IMG/VR virus record: IMGVR_UViG_3300037010_003556
Span: 1-44,999 of that record
From: a virus
DNA: 44,999 nt
Direction: 5' to 3' (one strand)
Shown one piece after another: positions 1 through 11,300 of this stretch. The stretch's first letter is position 1. Each line of letters starts with the position of its first letter. The notes beneath the pieces were generated by a model. That model had not been told where the DNA came from. It did not search any database and saw nothing but the letters and a program-made list of their open reading frames with translations. The position numbers were made by a program, and so were the translations under genes.

Positions 1-395
1 AAATTCGATTTAATATAATTTATGATTTGAGTAACAGAGCATGTTTGCTCTTGCCAAATATGATTAGTTTCTTCTGTGTCTGTAATAACCGAAGAATATG
101 GCTTATCCAACAGAGCTTGTTTCGATCTTCCCCAAACTGAAAATACAGTGCCGTTTGTTTCTATAGGAGCAGCGCGTTCTTCACACATAAATTCATAGGT
201 TGAATCATCAAGCAAAACTTTGATACACAATTCACCTTTTTTATCCAATGGATTAAACAAATCCCATATTTCCAAAGAATTAAGGGATAAATCTAATGTC
301 CAACAATAATTCGATTCCGACATCGAGATTTTAGCATTCTCGAAATATTTCAAAATCGATCTATTGTTATATAAAATATTTATTTTCTTTGACAT
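1..395 (-). CDS. Tail/baseplate-region protein, partial (C-terminus outside window)
   Basis: An open frame begins with ATG at 395 and runs to the left edge without a stop (131 codons seen). It starts two bases after the stop of the LamG-like gene and has a GGAG ribosome site upstream, so it continues the late operon. The visible part begins MSKKINILYNNRSILKYF and has a mixed alpha/beta look with Trp-rich patches and no recognisable motif. Its place after tape measure and distal tail genes suggests a tail tip or fibre component; that is inference only. Confidence is high that it is a gene, low on role. Confidence 0.75.
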   Translation of the reverse strand, partial: MSKKINILYNNRSILKYFENAKISMSESNYCWTLDLSLNSLEIWDLFNPLDKKGELCIKVLLDDSTYEFMCEERAAPIETNGTVFSVWGRSKQALLDKPYSSVITDTEETNHIWQEQTCSVTQIINYIKSN

Positions 396-397
396 AA

Positions 398-3300
398 TTA
401 TACTCCAAGATATGTATCATCAAAAACAAACGAATCAACAAAGGTTTGTTGTAATGGACCAATGCTGTTCTTTACTAAAAATTCACCAGAAATAACCCCA
501 TGCCCAACCGAATTTAAGTATGTAAAGTCAGATTTCGTTTTCTCGGTAAATTTGTTATTGAAAGTAAACTCATCAGAAATAGATTGGATATATGAATTGC
601 TGAGTACAAAATTAGATTTTGTTTTCTGGTAAAATTGAATGGATGTCTTTATATCAAATACATCTGTTGATTTTACCAATTCTTGTAAAACATTTTTCAA
701 TAAAACAAAATTTTCAAGCTTAAATCCATTGATCAAAAACCACTGTTTTAAATATTTTGATCTAAATATAAACGAAACAAAAGAGTCAAAATCGTTTATA
801 TTAAAACAATTAGCCCATTTAATATCGAACTCAGAATATGTTCCAAGAACACCGATCTCATATTTCAAAATATTACAAATAAGATCAAAATCTGATTGTG
901 AAGAAAATATCGCTTGTCCAAGCAAAGAAATATTATCATAAAAAATATAATTTGGATCAAATTCTTCTTCCCACAAAGAAATTCCATTGATCACTCGATA
1001 ATTATCAATGTATCCAAACATTCGATGAAAAAATGTGAAAAAGCAGCTTACAGTTGGTGTTGGAAAATCATACACAAAATATTGTTCAAGGACCTTTTCA
1101 CCATTAATAAAAATTCTAAATACATCGTTGTGTCGTGTAATAGCAAAATGAACCCAATTGTTCAAAATAAAGTTGTTGTAGGTCTGTTCTATTGTCTGAA
1201 AAGTCGTTGTTTTTTGAGAATTTGACGGGTCTCGAAAAAAAATCCTCAAACAATTACCTGGGTACTTTACTGGATAGGATTGACCTATCCTTCCTGGAGT
1301 AACTTCGAAATAGGAGTAATCAGCATCATCCATAAAACGAACGAGATAGGATTCATCTTGATATGTGTCTTCTTCTTGAAAAACATAATAATGCCAAAAA
1401 TCTATGGTGAAATCATTTCGGTGGAAGTCAAAAAGATTTAAATATTTTCTAAGAAGACCTGCTTGTGTTCGAAAAAATTCATCATTCCATTTTACATAAA
1501 TAGATTTTGAACCAAATTTAGACATTGTATCTGATATTTTAGATACAGGAGAATTATACAGAAGAGGAAATTTCCAAATTGATTTGTCTTCTGGATTGTT
1601 TCCTGTAGTTCCTTCCCCATCTAAAAACAAAATTGTATTGTACAAATTTGCTGGTTTCCCCAAATTCTTAAAATATAAGGCCCAGCTTTCATTCGAAACA
1701 AAATCGGCAAGTTGAAAAACTTGCAGGTAAAACTCTATTCTATCTAAATTGGAAGTCGATAGAAAATAATCAATTGGAAAGTTGATTATGATAGGTTCAC
1801 GTTCATAATGATATGGAGAAGAAGTAACAAAAAATGGGGAATTTTTATATGCAGAAGCACCCTTAACAATTCGTAACTCATCAATATAAGAACTTGGATA
1901 AAAAGTTAAAGGATTGGAAAAAGATGGTATAGAATAAGTATCCATCATCGTAGCCATTATATCACCATTGAGAAATAGACAAGTGATGTTGTTATATCTG
2001 GCTACAGCATAATGTCGTCGTGAAGGAGAATATAGACTATTAACAACAAAAGAACAGCGTTTTACAACACCACCAATTGAAACTTCAAAAATAAGAGTAT
2101 AAGTTGGATTAGTGTTTGTGGCATAAAATCGATAATAATCTCCGGATATATCTGTCTGTTCAAAAATAGGATCGGTAGTAGAACAGCCAACTTCCAAGAA
2201 AAAATCAATTGAAAAATCTGAAGTTCCAAAGCCACAATCAATATTTGAAAGAATTAATTTACAATAAGAAGCGACGTACAAAGTTTTACCAAAAACCCAA
2301 TCCTGTGCATTTGGATAAGAAGGATATGCATTAAAAGGAAAACTTAATCCAGTAATCTCATTTTTCGTATTTCCATCAAAATGCATTAAAAGAGGAATTT
2401 GGGAAAACGTAACTTTATTTTGGTTATAATCTGAATCTATACAAAAAGCCGTCTTAGACGAAAAGTCCTTATAATCATATTGTCCTTGTAGAACATCAGA
2501 ATATCGTTTAGTAGGAACATCAAAGTTTTTTGTCCAAACAGCTATTCCTTTTACTACTCGAAGTGAATCGATATATACTACAATAGAATAAGGTTGGATA
2601 GTAACATTTGAACTTGTGACATTATTTGGTATCGTCCATGAGTTTTTTGTTACAACACCATCAACTCCGACATAAAGGTTAGCATCTTTATAGGCCACGG
2701 CAACATGATGCCATGAACCAGTTGTTAATGATTGAAAATCAGAAGAACCGGCATCAATAGAACCACCAGAATACTTCATGTTTACAACTATTGAGTATGA
2801 TCCTGAATAATTGTATAATATTATTGATAGAGAAGAAGAATAATTATTCCAAGACTGCCAATATAGTGTTGCCTCTGATGAGGGAAGAGTTGATGGATTA
2901 AACCAAAAATCAATGGTAAACGGATCGTTTCCAAAAGCAAAATCAGAACTTTCATAGGCACAATTTAAATATGAAGAAGAAGTAGGAAAATATATTGAAC
3001 CAGTTGGAAATTTATATTGGGCAGTGGATATGCAGGCTGAACCATAACGAGAAATAGATTGTACTTTTATCGAAGTGTCTTTTATTACAGTTGAATTATT
3101 TGCACCATCTCCTTGAAGCAACAAAATCGTTTGAATTGGAAAATCAATAGGAGAGTCTATTAGAAAATCACCTGATTCCAATGAACCAGACGAAGAAAAT
3201 GAAAGTAAAGACTCAGAAATAGGGATATCAAAATCCATTTGTTTAGTTGGAGGATCAAAACTATTCCCTGTCCAAAGAGCCTCTTTTGTGTAACGCACTT

Positions 3301-3949
3301 CATCTAAATAAGTTACAACATTTCCACGTGCGTATGTGTTAACAGAATATCCCTCATTATCATTAGCAAGATAAAGAAACGGCCACTGATTACTGCTTGT
3401 CCATATTAAAACACCATCTAAATATGTACGAATATACTGATCAGAGGCTTTTACCAAAGCTAAATGATGCCATGCGTCAACAGAAATATTTGATACATCG
3501 ACATCCGTATTTTCATTCAAAAAATAATTAATATCGTCTTTACGGTTATATAAATAATTAGTTACAAGAAAATTAGGTGGGTTATAATAAATATAAAAAT
3601 TTATCTCTGCACACACATCTCCTTCCCATAGATATAAATCTATCGGATCAGCTTCCCATTTCCCCGAGGCTTCTCCAGAAGGAACATACACCCACGCATC
3701 AAAGGTAAATTCACCGTGGAGAAAATCAAATGTGCAATTTGTAGTATCAAAAACAACTTTGGCAGCATGTGTTTCACCATAATTCTTAAAAGAAGAGACA
3801 CCAAACTTAGACTTATCAGTTGATATTTCTCCACTAATTACTTCTGATACACCAATGCCAGAAATCTGTTCAGCGTCATTTACAACATTAGTAGAACCAT
3901 TACTGCCATCAAAATGACATAAAACGAGAAGCTTGTTTTGATCAGCCAT
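398..3949 (-). CDS. Multi-domain LamG/concanavalin-A-like tail protein (host-binding candidate)
   Basis: 1183 residues, ATG preceded by GAGG. I see four consecutive copies of a laminin-G/ConA-like lectin fold, roughly residues 8-235, 270-480, 520-720 and 770-985. Each opens with a strand such as LLxxxFDG, contains FTFDAWVYV or FTIDFWxxx, then WHHLALVK or WHHVAVAY followed by a xxDGxx strand, and closes with (L/I)DExRxxKGxxxW. The last 200 residues are a different repeat-like region (FDIKxS / FxFxN motifs). Such jelly-roll modules bind carbohydrates, and in a phage tail operon they commonly act in surface recognition or virion decoration. The multiplication is probably by internal duplication; the copies are now strongly diverged. 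No catalytic depolymerase motif was recognised. Confidence 0.8.
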   Translation of the reverse strand: MADQNKLLVLCHFDGSNGSTNVVNDAEQISGIGVSEVISGEISTDKSKFGVSSFKNYGETHAAKVVFDTTNCTFDFLHGEFTFDAWVYVPSGEASGKWEADPIDLYLWEGDVCAEINFYIYYNPPNFLVTNYLYNRKDDINYFLNENTDVDVSNISVDAWHHLALVKASDQYIRTYLDGVLIWTSSNQWPFLYLANDNEGYSVNTYARGNVVTYLDEVRYTKEALWTGNSFDPPTKQMDFDIPISESLLSFSSSGSLESGDFLIDSPIDFPIQTILLLQGDGANNSTVIKDTSIKVQSISRYGSACISTAQYKFPTGSIYFPTSSSYLNCAYESSDFAFGNDPFTIDFWFNPSTLPSSEATLYWQSWNNYSSSLSIILYNYSGSYSIVVNMKYSGGSIDAGSSDFQSLTTGSWHHVAVAYKDANLYVGVDGVVTKNSWTIPNNVTSSNVTIQPYSIVVYIDSLRVVKGIAVWTKNFDVPTKRYSDVLQGQYDYKDFSSKTAFCIDSDYNQNKVTFSQIPLLMHFDGNTKNEITGLSFPFNAYPSYPNAQDWVFGKTLYVASYCKLILSNIDCGFGTSDFSIDFFLEVGCSTTDPIFEQTDISGDYYRFYATNTNPTYTLIFEVSIGGVVKRCSFVVNSLYSPSRRHYAVARYNNITCLFLNGDIMATMMDTYSIPSFSNPLTFYPSSYIDELRIVKGASAYKNSPFFVTSSPYHYEREPIIINFPIDYFLSTSNLDRIEFYLQVFQLADFVSNESWALYFKNLGKPANLYNTILFLDGEGTTGNNPEDKSIWKFPLLYNSPVSKISDTMSKFGSKSIYVKWNDEFFRTQAGLLRKYLNLFDFHRNDFTIDFWHYYVFQEEDTYQDESYLVRFMDDADYSYFEVTPGRIGQSYPVKYPGNCLRIFFRDPSNSQKTTTFQTIEQTYNNFILNNWVHFAITRHNDVFRIFINGEKVLEQYFVYDFPTPTVSCFFTFFHRMFGYIDNYRVINGISLWEEEFDPNYIFYDNISLLGQAIFSSQSDFDLICNILKYEIGVLGTYSEFDIKWANCFNINDFDSFVSFIFRSKYLKQWFLINGFKLENFVLLKNVLQELVKSTDVFDIKTSIQFYQKTKSNFVLSNSYIQSISDEFTFNNKFTEKTKSDFTYLNSVGHGVISGEFLVKNSIGPLQQTFVDSFVFDDTYLGV

Positions 3950-3960
3950 GATTTCCTCTT

Positions 3961-4395
3961 TTAGGAAAGTCGGTAGTACATATCAATAATCTTTGCAGTT
4001 GTACCATTTGTTAAAGTTACTACTTCAGAAAATTCTGCATACCCAAAAAGCTTATCATTTGGATGAGTATCATCATAAATTATAATGCCTTTTATATCCG
4101 ATATATCCCCACCACTTGCTACAATATTAAACAACTCTCCTGACCAAAAAATTTCTGCTCTATTGTTCACATTATCTTTTGTAATTGTCGGTGCAGGAAG
4201 GGAATATCCTCCACTTGGATAACCATTCCCAACAGGTACTTCTCCACTACTTACATCGGTCCATACCTCACCAGATTGCGAAAAAGTATAAGCAGATTTC
4301 ATCAAACGAGCTTTGAAAGCATCGTTCAAACAGTCGATTTCTTTCTTGCAAAGAGATACCTTAAAAGAATTAAAAACTGTGCGAGTGATATTCAT
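3961..4395 (-). CDS. Tail-associated protein, unknown function
   Basis: 144 residues from the ATG at 4395, chosen because TTAGGAGG lies just before it; an in-frame upstream start would overlap the previous gene and lacks such a site. The N-terminus is basic with a CKKEIDCL patch; the rest is beta-rich with Gly/Ser/Pro segments (VGNGYPSGGYSLPAP) and an ALA-type strand pattern typical of small tail accessory proteins. It lies between a 323-aa distal tail protein and the LamG protein, 11 bases from the latter, so it is co-transcribed with them. No family recognised. Confidence 0.7.
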   Translation of the reverse strand: MNITRTVFNSFKVSLCKKEIDCLNDAFKARLMKSAYTFSQSGEVWTDVSSGEVPVGNGYPSGGYSLPAPTITKDNVNNRAEIFWSGELFNIVASGGDISDIKGIIIYDDTHPNDKLFGYAEFSEVVTLTNGTTAKIIDMYYRLS

Positions 4396-4408
4396 TTTTC
4401 CTCCTAAA

Positions 4409-5380
4409 TTAAGCTGATTCGCCTTCCCAACAAATACTCTGAACATTTGGAGATACAGCAGAAGCTCCTGCCGGAACTTTTTCCTTTAACCAAACAGCTT
4501 TCGCTGCATGTTTTGTTGTAAACGTGATTCTATCTCCTGATTGCCATGTTCCTCCCCAACCATTTTTATTGATCAAAAAATAAAAACTGGAACCATTTGC
4601 AGGTGCAAAACTCACCAATATGGTACCTGTTCCTACCGAACCAGTAATCGCACCGGATACTGAAAATGTTGTAGGACTCGTAAACAAAATCGTCCAATCA
4701 TCTGAAACAGTTCCAAGATTATATAAAACCATTGGATATGTATTGACATCAAATGTTCCGGAACCACTTGTGACCGTCCAATCTGAAATAGTTGGCGTTA
4801 AACTGCCAATCTCTCTCAAACCACAAACAAGGGAATTCGTGTTGTACGTATGTGTTACTGGACTGGTGAAATTTAATGTAGCATTTGTTCCAACCCATGA
4901 AGGATTACTGGATAAATACAAATCATCATAATTTATACCATCTGTAATTCGTACTACAACTCCTTCACCAGAAAAAATCCCTTCACCAGAAACCTTATAA
5001 GACACCTGAACTGAAGATTCTCCACTGAGCAAAGTGTCATTTATCCTTCCAGTAGCCAACCAATCAGTGGATGAGGATACATCATTTTGAGTATCGAAAT
5101 CGGTTCCCAATTTGAAGAAAAAGGTGTCTTCACCAGAATTTATCGATGACAGATAAATCTTTGTTTGTTCTAATGGAGTGTCAGAAACGTTATTATTTTT
5201 GATAAAAACTTTTCGATAACGAACAACTCCATTTGTTCTTTCATAGGACGTAACATTTGGAAAGACATTGTTCATAGTTCCAGATGAAATGGAATTTGAA
5301 CTTATTCGTCCTCCATTTGAAGACGTATCGTTAAAATATTGAGATCGATAGAACACAATATCTGATATACGTACTGTCAT
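4409..5380 (-). CDS. Putative distal tail/baseplate protein
   Basis: 323 residues, ATG directly after AAGGAGGATTT. It begins MTVRISDIVFYRSQYFND, followed by a segment where fixed NGGR and NNVFPNV and RYRKVFIKN patterns occur; I recall similar openings in uncharacterised tail proteins of phages and prophages of other bacteria. The middle is Ser/Thr/Gly-rich beta sequence and the C-terminus ends in a conserved-looking AVWLKEKVPAGASA block. It sits directly downstream of the tape measure, where distal tail or hub components are usually encoded. Exact role is inferred from position; no enzyme motif seen. Confidence 0.65.
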   Translation of the reverse strand: MTVRISDIVFYRSQYFNDTSSNGGRISSNSISSGTMNNVFPNVTSYERTNGVVRYRKVFIKNNNVSDTPLEQTKIYLSSINSGEDTFFFKLGTDFDTQNDVSSSTDWLATGRINDTLLSGESSVQVSYKVSGEGIFSGEGVVVRITDGINYDDLYLSSNPSWVGTNATLNFTSPVTHTYNTNSLVCGLREIGSLTPTISDWTVTSGSGTFDVNTYPMVLYNLGTVSDDWTILFTSPTTFSVSGAITGSVGTGTILVSFAPANGSSFYFLINKNGWGGTWQSGDRITFTTKHAAKAVWLKEKVPAGASAVSPNVQSICWEGESA

Positions 5381-5389
5381 AAATCCTCC

Positions 5390-8300
5390 TTAAACTGTTA
5401 CCAACTTTGCTCTTCGAAGACTATTTGTAAGATTTCGTATAGTGTTCGAATCTCCATACAATGTATGGCTTGAAGAATCAACACGAAATTCAATGACCTG
5501 CATGGGGGATTCATTTACTGAAGTAGAAACAGGGCCTCCCGCACTAAATTTTGGCATAAACATAGAAGGAAGCTTCATTTCATTTAACATTTTAAAGAAT
5601 TTAAGTCCATAACGTTGGACTGATTCTTTTCTCAACACAAACTCACCTGGTTCGAGCATAGCAGGAATAATATCACCACCACCAAATCCAGAAAGAGCTC
5701 CTGTAAATCCACCTGTTGCAAACTTCTTTACACCTACCAATCCTCCTTCACGATCAGATTCTGATCCATCTGATTCATAATGTGTAATAATAGTGTGAGT
5801 GGTCGTTGTATCATGGAGACTTTCTTGATAATCAACAGCGTCTTTTAGGTCCTCCAAACCAATAACATTTATAGTATATGTTACTGCTTTATCCACAAAC
5901 TTATCCACCTGTTCAAGGATAAATGTGAGTAAAGAGGATATTTCAGCATCTTGCTCATTCGAAGTTCCTTTTACTTGTATATTGATAGAGGATGTAACAT
6001 TGTTTTTTTCCTCAATTCCTTTTATCTTTTCATAAATATCAGTCAATCCTTGGAGAGGAGCTTTCTCATCTTCATTCAAGGATATAGAAATATTGAGTTT
6101 GACCTTCGATTCTTCTATGGACTTTTTAAGATCATCAACCTTTCCTTTAACGTCATCAATAGATTTGGATAGTTCTGTATCATTTGTATCCTTAAAGGAA
6201 ACAGTAAAAATCATATTTTTGGCTTTTTCAAACGATTCATTCAATTCTGCAAAGGCTTGTTTAGCTTTATCCAACACCTCTTGGAAATTTCCCATATCAA
6301 TTTCCAATTTTCGAGATTTGGTAATTAAATTATCCAATTCTCCCAAATTGGATTTCACTTCATTTATTGACTTTTCAACATCATCCTTCTTCAATTTCAA
6401 TTCTTTATTGGATACTTCAACAATTTTGGCATCATATTCATCAATTTTTGACTTTAACGAATCAAGAGAATTTTTTGTGGATGAAATCTGATCTTCGGTA
6501 TCCTTTTTCTGTCTCTCAATAAGCTCCTTTTGTAAATTATACTCACTGGTTAGCAGATTGGTTTTTATGGAGGTCATTTCCTCTGCGGATTTTACAACAA
6601 ATCCATTTTCATCCACAACTTCTTTGGCTAAAGACTTTGTAAGGCTTTTGGCTTCATTCAAATATTCCGCATCACCAGTCGAACGAGCTTCATTCATAAG
6701 CTCATTGATACGTTTGACAGTGGCTGAATATTTTTCATACTCAGACATATTCTGTGTTTGAAGATCAAACAAATCTGATTGATAACTTCTATCCAACTCT
6801 CGCAGTTTTTCATTAAGACTTTGGCGTTTTGCAATAAGAGAATCAAGTTGAGATTTTTCCGCATTATATCTGGATACAAGTGAAGATTTCTCTTCTTCAT
6901 AAATTTTCTTTATTTGTTCAAGACCTTTTCTCCTTGTTTCCAAAATCTCAGAATCTATTTTCTTTTCAAGTTCTGTCCTTTGATTGTTTATGTTTTTTGA
7001 CTGTTCAACAGCTTGTTGTTCAAGAACATAAATTTTCCCATTATATTCTACATACGATGCATGACGTGCTTGCAAAGATTCTTTAGTTTCATCAGTTATT
7101 TTCCATTCGGATTGAATAAATTTATCCGTCTCTGAACCAGCAAGAAGTGCTTCGTGGTTCATAAATTGTTCTCGTAATTGATATTTTTCTTTAATAGCTG
7201 TAATAGTTTCTTCTGTTTCTTTCTCCGCAAGTTCAACCAGTTGATTGGTCGTATATTCAGCTTCTCGAAGCAAATCTTCGTTATACGTCTTTTCAAGGTA
7301 GAATTTTCGTCTATCAATTTCCTCCTGGTCTTGAAAAGTATTCTCCAACCAGACTTTGCTGTCTTGAAGTCGTATATCCAAATCACGTACATAATTTTCA
7401 TACGAAATTTGAATTAACTGTTTTTCCCTTTCATAAAAAAGTTGGACAGAATCTTGTTTCTTTGCATAAGCTTCTTCATATTTGGACAAATAATATTCAA
7501 TCAATTTATACTGGGCATCAAGTACAGCTTTACGGGCCTCAACCTCTTTGTTCATTGCATCAATAACACGAAGATCATGGGCTCCATACAATTCCCGAGT
7601 TTTTTCAAGACTACTTTGCACCACTTTATATTCTTGTTCAGCAGTATCAATTTGGATTTGAAGTTTCTCTTCCTCTCTTTTGGTTATAACAGAGGTAAAC
7701 AAGGATGCATTCGTTTTTAACGTGTTCAACATTCTTGCTGCAGATTTAGAATACTGTTCCAATTCATTTGCAGCGTATTTTTCTCTCAACTCTTGTTCTT
7801 TTTTCAAACCGGATTCAAGAGCCATTGTCTGTGCAGCAATTTGTTTATCGAGATTGCCTTTATTTTGCTCCTTTAATTTAAGGATATTTTGCGCCAAAGA
7901 TTCATTTTCCGACAAAATATAATTAATCTGATTGGCGAGAAGACTTCTCTCGCGTTGATATTTTTGGTCTTCTGTTTCATTCTCTTTTTTAGATGCATCA
8001 GAAATCAGTTGTTGTGCTTTCAAATGATACTTTTGTCTCAAAGCAATCATAACTGCTTGGTAGTCTTCTTCAGTAATTTGTTTATCCTCAACCAGTTTCT
8101 TAAAAGAAGTCGCTTCTTCATCATACTGTCTCATCGTCTTTTGAAATTCCATTTTTTCAAAAATGGTGAGACCTTCAATGTTGGTTTTCATTTTTTTCGT
8201 TATATCTTCATGACTTTTTGCCATAGTTTTTCGAAATTCAATTTCTTCCTTTAATCCTTTCTTTATATCATTAAATGCTTTTTCTGTAACATCTCGTCGT

Positions 8301-11300
8301 CTCAATTCATCATCAATTTGTTCATCAGTAAAATTTTCATGTGTCATTGCATATTGAATCAAAGTTTCTCGTGCTGCTTTTACCGCTCTATCATATTGTT
8401 CCGTACTAATTTTGGCTACTGATGTTTGTTCTGATGAATCCATCATAAAATCACCAGTTCGTTTCAATCCATCAATCAAAGTGTCTAATAGTCCACCAGT
8501 CTCTAAGCTTAAAACTTTACCTAAATCATCCATTGATTTTTTAAATTGATCAACCTGCATTGTCTTAAAAATAGTGTTTAATTCTTCGAAGGACAATTTG
8601 GAGATATCAACGGCTTTTTTCACATTGTTTATTGAATCAGCAGTTTCATCAGTCTTTGTTCCAAATTCATCCATAGGTGAAATCATCTTGGTCAATTTTT
8701 CATATAAATCAGGAAATTCCTTTTTCAGTTCATTAAATGCATTTTGATATGCTTTCGTATTTCTAACAGCTTCTTGAATTGTGGACACATAAACTTGATA
8801 TGCTTCAGTTTCACCAAATTTTTCATTGAGATCACTCAATGCAGATGAAAGGTCTTTGAAAGAAAGTTCTGCCAAATCAGATTTTCCTGTTGTTCGCAAA
8901 AGCTCTGTTTCAAAATCAGTATATTTTCCTCTTAATTTCTCAATAACCTCTTTTTGTTCATTTGAATGAAGGGATATTTGTTTCAGTCCACCAATAAAAG
9001 CTTCGATTGTATTTTTGTTGGATATAAAAGATTCTCCTAAATCTATTGCTTTATCAACAAATTTCTTCATATTGCCTTCTGCCATCAAAACAAATCCACT
9101 AAGAGTCATCAATACAGCGATAAATGAAGTTATTGGATGGGCCACAAAAGCAGCAACAATAGATGTTTGCAATGCGGCCAAAGAAGTACCTATTTTTGAA
9201 ACAACGCCTGTAATGACTCCTCCTGTAGAATTAAACGATTTCAGAAAACTAAGAAAAGAAGCGGTCATTTTTATACCAAAAGATGTTTCCACGAAGGAAA
9301 CCAAAAGCTTAATCGGAGCAATAACCATAACAATACCTTGTAAAATCTGACCAACAAAAGTATTGTTCCAAACATACAAAAAAGCGTTGATTGTTTTGAC
9401 CAAACCATTAAATGATGAGACAATAATTTTTAAACTTCCAACAAGACCAGATTCACCAAGTGCAACCGCCAATAATTTTGTATTGGCTACAAGATTTTTA
9501 AATCTTGCTTCAAGACCTTCCATCTGAGTACGAGCCATTTTTGCAGCTACACCTGTTTCATCCAACGATTCCACTGTCTCTTGATATTTGCCCGAAAGAA
9601 ATGCGCTCGTCAAAGCAAGTGCAGCTTGTGCACCACGAAGACCGAACATTTCATAGGCTTTTGAAGCATCCATAGTGGTCTGGATTGATCCATCCATAGT
9701 AACTGAAGTAACGGATAGAATTTTACTCAAATTTTCTAAAGCTTTTTCATATCCTACAACTAATGGATTAAGGTCTGATGTGGTTTGACCAATGGCTTGA
9801 AGTGTTTGACGAAGTTGGATATTTGGTGCAATGAGTTTAGAAATAACATTTCGTAAGCCTGTACCAATAGTACTTGCTTTCAAACCAGAATCAGCCAAAA
9901 TCATTGCAGATGCAGCAGTTTCTTGGAGAGATAAACCAGCTTGTTTTGCAGAAACACCGATATAATTGAAAATGGTTCTAAGTTTTTCAACATCCAACTT
10001 AGAACGGTTGATTGCCATCGCCATTACATCGGCAATTTCTGAAACTTGAAATGCTTCTTTTCCAAATGAAACCATTGTGGATGTAAGTAAATCTACAACC
10101 GGTTCCATTTTTTCTAATGTGCCCATCGCCAAATCTAATGTTGGCGTAAGTGATTGGATAATTTGCTGAGTACTTAAACCCGCTTGCCCCATCACCTTTA
10201 CTCCCTCTCCAATTTCGCTGAGAGAGTAAATTGTTTTGGAGGATGCTTCTTTCATCGTTTCGCCAAGAGTTTTTGCTTCTCCTCGTGTAGAACCTAAAAT
10301 GGCTTGCAGGTCATATAGTGCTTGATCATAATTTGCAATTGCAACAACACCTTCTCGCAATGCAACTGTAGCTGCAAAAATAGCTGCAGCAGCAGCATAG
10401 TAGGTTACATACTCTTTTATCTTGTTAAGTACCTTTGCTGACCAAGACTCAGTAGTTTTTAGAGTATCTAAATAAGCTTCATGCGATTTTACAATACCAG
10501 CAAGAACGGTTTGCGCTCTCTCAAACTCCATATTTCCAGACAAAACAGAAACACGAAGTTTATCCACAAATGGGGATAAAGCAGAATATTTTGTGGTCAA
10601 TCCATTAAGAACATTGGATAGATTTAAAGAAGTTGCTGAGGAAACACCACTGGCTTTAGCATATTCAAGAAGATTTGTGGTGTTTATAGAATTTGCGTGT
10701 GCTGTAAAAGAAGATGCTGTTCCTTGATTTCGTAAAGTTTCAGTTAAAAGACGTTGTTGGGATTCTAACTCAGAAACACGTCGAACATAGTTTCCAATAT
10801 TTTTGCTTTCTTCATAATCCTGGGCAGCTTTCTGCTTTCCAACACGAACATATTCATTCATTTGGTAAATAATCTGTTCAGCAGTACGAGCATACTTCAA
10901 ATAAGCTTGGGAAGCAGCTTCAACTTGTCCTTTGTTTTCTAAAACAGAAGAAGCAGATTTCTTAAAACTATTGGCATAAACCTCGTTATATTCTCCAAGT
11001 TGCCGAACAGTTGTATTAAATCCTGTAAGTTCCTTCTGAAACTCTTTATAGGTAACTGTTCCTTTCATACTGGAATTGATAAACTGCATCAATCCTTGTT
11101 CAGTATTATCATATCCAGATGCAAGAAATTTTAATACAGTGCCTTCCTGATTCAAAAGACCAGTAAGTCTGGATTTTTCATAGTTTAGTTTTCGTGTAAG
11201 GTCTTGTCCTTGAAGAAGCTTACCTCCATAATTCACCATTCCATTAGATGTTTCGACAAGATTTTCCAACAAAGATCGCTGTGTTGTTCTTAATCCTTCT

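Noticed and set aside
5951-9350. Several plus-strand open frames inside the tape measure gene
   Set aside because: Antisense shadows of a long coiled-coil coding sequence without start signals.
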